Positions 55,696 to 64,000 of a stretch of 64,000 nt of DNA are shown here, one piece after another. Numbering within the stretch: position 1 is the stretch's first letter; each line of letters opens with the position of its first letter. Under the pieces are notes generated by a model, which was given only the letters and a program-made list of their open reading frames with translations, was not told where the DNA came from and ran no database searches. A program made the translations under genes and the position numbers. Location of the stretch: positions 558,001 through 622,000 of the forward strand of contig NC_090116.1 of the NCBI RefSeq assembly GCF_023973825.1, in the 5' to 3' direction. Source of the stretch: Plasmodium brasilianum. Its lineage: Eukaryota > Apicomplexa > Aconoidasida > Haemosporida > Plasmodiidae.

Positions 55696-58199
55696 ATGCA
55701 GCACGGATGGAATAATAAAAGGGATAAAAGAGGCGAACTGTTTTTCGACCAGAACAGCGGTAACAGTTTTATTCATTGTGACATGATAAAATGTATGCAC
55801 GAAAAAGGAAAGGAAAAATTAAAGAAATTTTTAAAAGCTAATGATAATTTAATATACGATGATGTGTTTCATTTGAATATATACATAAAGAACATATGGG
55901 TTTCAATGAACCTAAGATGTAAATTTTCCATATATGATTTAATTTTAATCGCAAGGTCTTTTAAAAATACCGAAATAATATATGATGATACAGGTTTTAA
56001 TGCAAATATTGAAGAGTCTTTTTTTAAAGGGGATGGTGAAGATGAAGGTGAAAATGAAGATGAAGATAAAAATGATGTAGAAAAAAAAAAAAAAAGAAAA
56101 AAAAAAAAAATTTATTTTTCATTTATTTTCATAATTATAAAATTCGAAAAAATGTGGTAAAAATATTTTTTCAAAATCCATATGTTGTTTGTTTTATTCA
56201 TAAAAATGGGTCGATACATATACATGGTGCACTTACATTGAGGAAAATGTTATTAATATTAATAAAAGTAGTTAAAAAATTGAAATATAAAACATTCTGG
56301 ATGTATTTAAATGGTAAGATTAACCGTACCCATATTGACAATTCTTATCCTAGATTTGGTGAAGATCTACATAGGAGGGTGGACTCTAGACGAAATGACT
56401 CCCCTATCTGTTATGATTTTACACCTGTCTTAAATGATGAATGTTTAAGAGATGAACATGCACATGGTCAGGTAAATATCGCCTGCAATGTATTGCCCAT
56501 CGCTAAAAACGCGAATGCTGAATTAAGGTATTTTCGAGATTGTGGTCAAGGATGTAGTGAGCACATATTGGGAGAAAAGGCAAATTTGGAAAAGAGGGAT
56601 GATGCGGGAGAAAAAGAAGTGGAAGAAATGGAAGAAGTGGAAGAAATGGAAGAAATGGAAGACGTGGAAGAAGTGGAAGACATGGAAGAGCAGGGAGAAA
56701 ACACCCCAATGATCAGCAATTTCACGGATGATGATTCACAGCTGAGCGCTGGTTTGAGTACGGACGACCTAAGAGCAATTAATTCGTCTGTAACAAACAG
56801 CATGAACGCGAAAGAAGCAATTATTTTTTGCGAAAATGTTATTGAAGAAGTTAAGTCGAAATTAAAAAATTATGAGAGCGAATTTTGCGTGAAAGGACCA
56901 CCACCACGAAAAGAAGAAAATGAGGTGGAAGAAAAAGACGATGAAGACGAAGAAAAAAGCATAAAATTGTTGAAGGATAATAATAATCGCACAAACACAA
57001 ATACATGCAATATTTTTGGTGTTGTTATAAGAACTGATGAAAATGATGAAAACGTTGAAAACGATGAAAATGATGAAAATGATGAAAACGATGAAAATGA
57101 TGAAAATGATGAAAATGATGAAAATGATGAAAATTGTAAAAATGGTAAAAATGGTAAAAGTGGTAAATATGGTAAAAATGGTAAATATGGTAAAAATGGT
57201 AAAAATGGTAAAAATGGTAAAAATGGTAAAAATTATAAAATTATCAAAAATTGCAAAAATTGCAAAAATATGAACAGTGCAGGAATTGCAAAAAATGCCA
57301 AAAAAAGCCCCAATAAAAAATTTCCGTTAAAATTTTTAAAAAAGTACGACGAGCCGTTAAATAAAGACTCAAATCGGAACGATCTGTTCTCATATTCAAG
57401 TGAAAATGAACGATTAAATTATTACAATTATGGTATGTGCGTCAGTCCTAACAATCTTGACAATCTTAACAATGCTTTTTCAAATGAGATAAGCCAAAAA
57501 AAAAAAGACGTAAAAAGCTGTAAAGATACCCCATCAAATGAGTCTAATTTTCATCAAAATTGTGAGCATAATATCGATGACATAATAATAACCCCATCTA
57601 ATAGCACAAATTATATATCAAAACATTCAAAAAAAAAGAATATACATGTATATGATAAAAATGTATACTCCATGAAAGTACAAAAAATAAATTTGAGTGA
57701 GGAGAGTCCCTCTCGCGCAAAACAGTTATTTTTTCAAAATAATAATAAAAAGGTGTTTAACAAAAAGCATATATATAAATTTGACACCTATCATAAATGG
57801 AAATATATTATTCGAGATGATATCATTTTTGATATGAATTATTTTTATATTAAACAATTTGTGTGTGTATTTAAAATTAAATTAAAATATTTTGATATAA
57901 TGAAATTTTATAAATATAACGAATTTAAAAATATACTAACTGATATTAATAACATTATATATATAAAAATAGATCAAAATCTTATAAATAAATTAATTGA
58001 ACAAGCCAATTTAGAAAACTTGGTTAAAAATAATTCCATTTATAATTACAAAGGAAATAACCAAAATTCTGTTAGGACTGTTTTATTGTTTAGTTCGGGG
58101 AATGTTGTTATTTATGCCTGTAAGAACAGGCGCGAAGTTTTGTGTGTGTCCAGGTTTATTATTAACACACTTAGGAGAAACAATAACTTAGTGATGTGA
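55696..58199 (+). CDS. TATA-binding-protein-like (TBP-fold) protein, about 830 aa, one homopolymer frameshift
   Basis: Two open frames (55696-56160, then a frame open from upstream of 56154 to 58199) together carry a TBP saddle. First half-repeat: HLNIYIKNIWVSMNLRCKFS followed by IYDLILIARSFKNTEI corresponds to TBP ..lqNiv..vnL.ckldl..ia..arn.ey. After an Asp/Glu/Lys insertion and the frame change, VVKIFFQNPYVVCFIHKNGS and IHIHGALTLRKMLLILIKVV correspond to ..r...p..t.liF.sGk.v.tGa.s...s..a..k. Then an insertion of roughly 430 residues (acidic and Asn repeats, NDEN and KNGK units). Second half: DMNYFYIKQFVCVFKIKLKY .. VRTVLLFSSGNVVIYACKNR. The family call rests on both half-repeats. It is far from canonical TBP in sequence and so is a TBP-like factor, not the general TBP. 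Probably nuclear. The first frame ends at TAA at 56158-56160. Confidence 0.72.
56081..56110. other. A15-G-A14 tract with apparent frameshift in the TBP-like gene
   Basis: The first frame runs through this tract into IYFSFIFIIIKFEKMW and a stop. One additional A in either run would lead directly into NLFFIYFHNYKIRKNVVKIF, the continuation of the first TBP half-repeat. Confidence 0.75.
57030..57255. repeat. coding repeats NDE and KNG in the TBP-like gene
   Basis: About eleven 9-bp gatgaaaat units (DEN) run directly into about twelve 9-bp aatggtaaa units (NGK), giving an abrupt acidic-to-basic switch in the insertion. Confidence 0.88.
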
Positions 58200-59374
58200 T
58201 TATGTACTAAGTATAATTACGTAATGCTACAGTGTTCCTTTTTTTTTTTTCATGTGTGGGGATGTGTGCTTGTGTGTAACGTTTTCCCTTTTTCAATGTT
58301 TTTCCTTCCATTTTTTTTGTTTTTTGTTTGTCCATTTTGACAGTATAGTGTGTGTTGATCTTTTCAAATTTTTTCAAATTTTACCCCCTTCGTTTACGTT
58401 TCGTTCTGTTTCGCTTTGTTTTGTTTAGGTCGATTATTTTTTTTTTATTTTAATATATATTTATATTTTTATCGTTTTATTTTTATTTTTATTTTTGTTT
58501 TATTTTTGTTTTTGTTTTATTTTTGTTTTATTTTTGTTTTTGTTTTATTTTTATTTTAATATATATTTATATTTTTATCGTTTTATTTTTATTTTTATTT
58601 TTATTTTTGTTTTATTTTTATTTTTTTTCGTTTGTTTCTCCAACGTGTTTTTACGTATTACTTTTCCTTAACCCCTCATCTTGTACATTTGACCCTATTT
58701 GTTATTGCCGATATATACTGCTTTAAAGTTGCTGTGGTAACGAATTTAAAAAAAAAAAAAAAATTTACCCACATAAGACATATCAGAAGAAAACATAATA
58801 AAGCAAAACAGAACAAAAAGAAGGAAAACAAAATGTCCATTTTAACACAACTAACAAACGAATAGAAAAAATATTCACGTACTCACTTTTTTCATTTTTA
58901 TATCTATTATGTGGTATTTTCCTTCTTTTTAATATGCATATTAGAACTTTCGATACAGCTTAATATGTGTGTATACGTATGTTCAAGCCCTTAAGGAAAT
59001 ATATATAAACACTGTTTACAAAAACTGGCTCAGTGGTGATTAATAATTTAAAAAGGATAAAATGAATTATTCATTTGAGCATGATAAATTATTTAACGTA
59101 ACTAGCTAATAATTTTTTTCCGAACAAAAAAAAAAAAAAAAAAAAAAAAATGAAATGATATGAAATGATATGAAGTAAAATAAAATAAAATGAAATAAAA
59201 AAAAAAAAATAAAATAAAGAGATAATAAAATAAAGAAATACTAAAATAACTAAAAAATAAAATAAAGAGATAATAAAATAATAAAACAATGAAACGCAAA
59301 TAAATAACGGACAGATGAACGAAAGGAAAAAGCTGGTCAAAACAACGGTAAAAGGATTAAATCTCTGCAAAATG
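58200..59374. other. convergent intergenic
   Basis: T-rich simple repeats (gttttatttttgttttta) at 58480-58625, and A-rich taaaataaagagataataaa units with a poly(A) at 59126-59150. No gene. Confidence 0.6.
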
Positions 59375-62300
59375 TTATAATAAATATTTCTGAATTGGAA
59401 AATATAAAGGACATTTTTTTATAAATGTTTTTTTGCATTTTTCTCCCTTTGTATATTCGTCCATCATTCTTGAATTTTCTTCTAAAATAGTTCGATTTAC
59501 TCGAGTATGCCCCAAAGAAATGCCGCTTCCATTGTAGGATTCGGTAGACGTGGACTCCTTTCCATTATATATTACGTTATTTGACGAATTGCTCATTGAT
59601 CTGCTCATTGAACTTCTCGTAGAACTTCCTCCCGCATAACATTTGTGGTTTAATTCGTTAATTCTGGACTTGTACCCTTTGTAAGACGGCAGTGCAGACA
59701 TTAACACACTCTTGGATTTTGCATGAAATTTTATGTACACGTCAGGCGCATTCAGAACTTGAAGTCTCGCAGCCATGGATTTTGTTATATAAAAATTTTC
59801 AAAATAGCCAAAAGAATAAATGATATTTTTAATTAAACTTGGTACTTGCCATTTTTCAAATTTAAAATTTTCGTTTTTTTCACAATAAAAACCTAGTAAT
59901 GATCTGTACATCAATTCACATGAACATAATAAATGATTATGTTTATGCCATTCAACATGTCTTATCTGAGAATTATAAAAAAAATTGAACGTTTCCCCTT
60001 TGTCTATATTATCACCATAATTTTGTAGTTCTTCATTACATAATTTAATTTGTTCCCCCTCCAAATTGTAATCATAATTATTGTCTTCTTTCTTAACCTT
60101 TATTAAATTATTTGTTATATAATTGCTCTTTTGTAAGCTATTCTCACTCACATTTTTATTGCGTCTTTTATACTTCAACAAAGTATATAACAAATTGTTC
60201 TCCTTATATATATAATTTAAATAATTCTTACTTATGCTACTAATAATAATATTATTTTTATACAAAATAAATAAATAATGTCCCTCTAATTCGTTTAATA
60301 ATAATAAGCTTCTTCCTTGCATAGCTTTTGTTGTAGCAATGTTTGTCCTTAAAATATATTCATCAATACTTGCACACACACCTATCTGTATTACTAAGTC
60401 TACATTATCTATTTCAATTCCTTGGCATACCATAGAGGTAGAAAATAAAATTTTTTTTTTTTTTTTCTGAATTGTTAAAATTATTCAATGTATATATTTT
60501 TTTATCCAAGCTCAATTTGCTGTGTAGGCAGGAAATTAACATATCTTTCAATTGTTCATATTCTTTTTGATATATTGTATTGTTTTCTCCTCCTTTTTCA
60601 TAACAAAATTCTTCTTCATCCTGAAGTTTATATTCATTTTGTTCATTTAAACAGTCCGATTGAATTTCACTTTGTTCACTGCTTTTGCTACAATTAGCAT
60701 AAATCTCCTCGCTAAAGTAACAAAATGCATCTTTTCCTTTACCTAAATCGTTTACTTCCTTTTTGGAATTTTCGATTGACGAATTAGGTAAGACATGATC
60801 AATGGAAACAAAAGGATCAGAAGAAACAGAAAAATTTACATTTTCCTTATCATAATAATGGGATATAAAAAATAAATTTTTTTTTTTTAACGAATTATTC
60901 AATTTTAAATAAAGTAAAAATATGTACCCCTTAAATATATAATGCTTAAAAATGACATAAAAAAATTGTACCATTTTAACTGTTGGCATAAAAATAACAA
61001 TATTTATATTATCATTTGATAAAAGCTCTTTACAAATTATATTGAATAATATTAAAGCAAGTTTGTCCGATTCGTATATTAAATATTCTTGTTTTAAAAA
61101 TATGTGCGTAGGTATATTTTTCCCTTTATTTTCTTCATATTTCACACAGTTCTTACTATAAACTGTGTAATTATTATAATCACTATTATTTAATTTTAAT
61201 TTTTTTATTTTTTCATCATTTTGAGTACCTCTATATATGAATTCTTCCGTAATCTCTTCCGTAATCTCTTCCGTCCGTCTTTTTATTTTTCTTTTAGTAT
61301 TTATTTTACTGTTATTTTCATCCATCAGTTCGTTTCTTTTATCGCACAAGTTTAAATTATTTTTCTCATTTACACTGTGTTCGGTGTTACTGTTTTTTCC
61401 CTTTCCATCAGGTGCGTCATTCCCTAAATGCTCTTTGATTTGTTCACCTTGCCCAATATCAACCTTGGTACTACAGCTGCTGTTACTGATGTTGCCGCTA
61501 CGGCTGCTATTGATGCTAATGCTCTTATTACCGCTTTTGTGCCCCGCCAAAAAATCATTTTGAAAGTCCAGTTGCTTATCAGATGAACTGCCTACAGAGC
61601 TGTTCACTATATACGAGTTAAACGCGTTGACGTTTTGATAAAATGTCGTAGCGTCTTTGCAATGCCAGAGTTTTCCCAAATCGTCGCAGTTCAATATGTT
61701 ATGTCTATACATAGTTATCAACTTAGCATTAAGCTCGTGGTGCAACTGGAAAAGGCGGCTGTTTTTATTTTTACTAATATAATTAATGTAGTTTAATTTT
61801 TCATTTGAATTAAAATTGATTATGTTCATGAGAGCAGCTGCATGAAAAATATTGCTGTCATAAATACAATTGTCAACAAAATTTAAATGCACATAATTTA
61901 ATCGTAAAAATCTATATGCTAAATGCTTTAAAAAATTATTAACAAGACATGTTAATAAAATTGTCTGATGTCCTTTAGGTAAAACGTTTTTTATAATTAA
62001 AATATTTTTAAGATAGTTTGGATTTAAAAGAAAATAAGCTTCATCAATAATTAATGTATCACATAAAAAAAACATTCTTGAAAAATTTGTTGAAAACTTG
62101 ATATGATTTATAAAAGATACAGGTGTTGTTACAATTACATGTGGCTTTTTTTTTTTTAATTCATTAATTTCGTCTTGCATGTTCATATATTTTCTTCCAT
62201 GTATATAATGACATATGATATTACATGGATGGTACATAATTAATTTTTTAATAATTGCATAAGTTTGTTCAACTAAAATTATATTTGGACAAACAACAAG

Positions 62301-63320
62301 CGCAAGAACATAATTTTCTTTTATTATTGTACAATTTCTTTTCAAATTATTTATTTGGACTATTATTTTATGTAAAAGTGGTATACAATAAGCTAGCGTT
62401 TTTCCAGTACCTTTAAATGAATGAACTAGGACATCAAAATTCTTTAAAAAAAATGGGAATAAACAATATTGAACAGTAGTAACATATTTCATGCGAAAAT
62501 TTTTTTCTAGACTTAACTTAATAAATGAATCAATGTTCATATGGTTTACCTCATTATAATGCAAAACTGCTTTATCGTAATGTGTACTACATTTATCTGT
62601 AGTGGTGCATAATGCGTCTGGCGCGTATTTATCATAGTTGTTGTGAATGAAAATTCCTTTTTGAACAGCTTCCCTATTACAATATATGTGCGTTTTTTCC
62701 TCTTTTTTATCATAAATTATTAATTTTCTATTTTTAATGATGAATGTGTTATCTTCAGATGAACAAAAAAAAAAATTATTACCTATTATCTGTTCCGCTT
62801 TCATTTCATTATTTCCTATACTATCATTCATTTTTTTTAACGCTTCAATTTTATCTAAGCAATTATTATAATTACTTTGAAAAGAATAGTGTGCGAGGAA
62901 GAAGTCATAAAAATAGTATGGCACGTATTCCCTGTTCGATGACGTTAGTATATGTACATCCGCTTTGAGTTTTTTCAATTTTGTTAAGCATAATGCATTT
63001 AAATCGTTCATATTGTCATATATTATTTTTTTTCCCCCATTAACAAACTCTGCTAAATAGTTTTCCTCGGCTTCGCTCTTCGACTCTTTCTCCTTGACAT
63101 TGTTCGTGATAGGGGTAGTAGTGCCTGCCGCAGCGGTTATAGCAGCGGTGATAGAACCAGACATCGGAGTACCTACAGTAACCGCAGTAGCAGCCACATC
63201 AGTAGCAACAGTCCTAAAAAAACAGCTGCTCCTACCACTTTCTACGCTCAGTGAAATTTTAACATTTTGGAAAATTCGACAAAGTTTTACTAAATTTTTT
63301 ACATTTTCCACTGACACCAT
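59375..63320 (-). CDS. divergent DEAD-box RNA helicase, about 1310 aa, one homopolymer frameshift
   Basis: Two open frames (63320-60414 and 60433-59375) form one protein. RecA domain 1 (first frame): Q-motif region MKYVTTVQYCLFPFFLKNFD, motif I VHSFKGTGKTLAY (about 300), motif Ia VVCPNIILVEQTY, VTTPVSFI for TPGR, motif II IIDEAYFLL (about 423; DEAY, not DEAD), and LLTCLVN where SAT is expected. RecA domain 2 spans the break: NIVIFMPTVKMVQFFYVIFK, then ILFSTSMVCQGIEIDNVDLV in the second frame (normal TDvaaRGiD). Motif VI is degenerate: YILRTNIATTKAMQGRSLLL replaces HRiGRtgR. Nucleotide binding looks possible, but helicase activity is doubtful. Large Asn/Ser insertions lie between the domains. 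The N-terminus contains a basic/aliphatic stretch that might target an organelle, but this is uncertain. Confidence 0.85.
60451..60466. other. 16-base homopolymer with apparent frameshift in the helicase gene
   Basis: T16 on +. The first frame reads NNSE, Lys codons, NFIFYLYGMPRN and a stop. The second frame over the same bases reads ILFSTSMVCQGIEID, helicase motif V. A run of 15 (or 18) would connect them. Confidence 0.8.
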
Positions 63321-63325
63321 TTATT

Positions 63326-63360
<35 letters not shown>

Positions 63361-63683
63361 CGAGCACTTTCAGTCATGTGAATTGCATGGAAGGGGAAAA
63401 CACGAATGTGAAGTGTTTACCCATTTAAGGGGCAAAAAAAAAAAAAAAAAAATATAAAAAAAAATATAAAAAGAATAGAATAACGTAAAACAAAATGAAG
63501 TACAGCAAAACAAAACCTCGCAAACTGTGCTGCTTAATTTATATCCCAAAGGACAAGAGAAGGCAACTAATAAACGCACATATTTCTGACCACGTCATGT
63601 TTATTTTTAATGATAAATAAAAAAATACGCGCAGTTAAAGTTAGCTTAATGTTATTATTATTACTATTTTTATTTTATAATAG
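63321..63683. other. intergenic upstream of the helicase gene
   Basis: A 30-base-class T run at about 63330-63358 directly before the start codon, and A runs at 63434-63470. No gene. Confidence 0.6.
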
Positions 63684-63809
63684 TTAAAGCTGCGTATACT
63701 TATCTACATGTACTTTAGTGCAATGGTGACAGATGATCCCGGAAGCGAAGGAGGTCCTTGAATTTCGATGTATTAAACATTTTTCATTTTTGATGAGCCT
63801 CCCAATAAT
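63684..63809 (-). CDS. candidate terminal exon of a gene continuing past the window edge (tentative)
   Basis: After about 100 bases of pyrimidine-rich sequence ending ..tatttttgtgag, the minus strand has a 126-nt open stretch in phase 0. It reads IIGRLIKNEKCLIHRNSRTS and then FASGIICHHCTKVHVDKYTQ and one residue before the stop. Its G/C content is well above the surroundings and it contains a C-x2-C pair. Upstream exons would lie beyond 64000. Two other frames are partly open, so the reading is tentative. Confidence 0.35.
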   Translation of the reverse strand: MIGRLIKNEKCLIHRNSRTSFASGIICHHCTKVHVDKYTQL

Positions 63810-63835
63810 CTCACAAAAATAGCGAAAAAGGCAAA

Positions 63836-63910
63836 AAAAAAAAAAAAGAAAAAAAATGAAAAAAAGAAAAAAAATGAAAAAAAGAAAAAAAGTGAAAAAA
63901 AGAAAAAATA
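63836..63910. repeat. A/G simple tandem repeat (aaaaaaagaaaaaaaatg)
   Basis: About four to five units of 15-18 bases. On the minus strand this is the pyrimidine tract in front of the candidate exon. Confidence 0.7.
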
Positions 63911-64000
63911 TTTTTGTTTCAGTTCCTTTTAGCTTTAGTTTCAATTTCAAACTACGCGCCCTACTGTTCCATTTTTTTATAATTTTTGAAAAGTAATAAA

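Noticed and set aside
56154..58199. Independent gene starting at a GTG codon
   Set aside because: The frame is open upstream of that codon and continues the first TBP half-repeat, so it is the second part of the preceding gene.
1..64000. Telomeric repeats, var/pir-type surface families, transposons, rRNA
   Set aside because: None seen. Gene content is that of a chromosome-internal housekeeping block.

Overview
This window is nuclear DNA of a malaria parasite (genus Plasmodium). It is very AT-rich, with long poly(A)/poly(T) runs, (TA)n and (TAA)n tracts and minisatellites between genes. Proteins are enlarged by Asn-, Lys/Glu- and Ser-rich low-complexity insertions. Some genes are broken into short exons with GT..AG introns, and several proteins begin with apicoplast-type leaders. 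The base composition and the PPM phosphatase / RRP4 / TilS order suggest one of the AT-rich human or primate species (P. malariae- or P. ovale-like) and a block matching P. falciparum chromosome 4. That placement is from memory and unchecked. I see no transposon, rRNA or CRISPR array.

Layout. 0-6 kb: a seven-exon actin-like protein (-) and a three-exon gene of unknown function (-). 8-10 kb: two tRNA genes, Ser(AGA) (+) and Ile(UAU) (-). 12-19 kb: a PPM/PP2C phosphatase (-) and the exosome subunit RRP4 (+), separated by 3 kb holding possible small exons. 20-26 kb: a small coiled-coil protein (-) and the Hsp70 exchange factor FES1/HspBP1 (+), with three exons and both introns filled by minisatellites. 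26-37 kb: an RbgA/YlqF-type circularly permuted GTPase with an organellar leader (-) and a 1376-residue Asn-rich protein (+). 37-49 kb: a divergent MAD1 checkpoint protein (-) and an ApiAP2-type transcription factor (+). 49-64 kb: an unknown 201-residue protein (-), TilS tRNA-Ile lysidine synthase (-), a strongly diverged TATA-binding-protein-like protein (+) and a degenerate DEAD-box helicase (-).

Three genes at the right end (TilS, TBP-like, DEAD-box) appear as two or more open frames, but each is one gene whose frame changes exactly at a long A/T homopolymer. The broken parts carry consecutive pieces of the same protein family, so homopolymer length (sequencing error or real slippage) is the likely cause, not gene decay.

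Functionally these are housekeeping genes: RNA decay (RRP4), organelle translation (TilS, RbgA-like GTPase), protein folding (FES1), signalling (PPM), chromosome segregation (MAD1-like) and transcription (ApiAP2, TBP-like). The most unusual content is the possible extra TBP-fold protein with a central insertion of several hundred residues, the MAD1 homologue with a repeat-bearing insertion inside its C-terminal domain, and several candidate tiny spliced genes in the so-called intergenic DNA.
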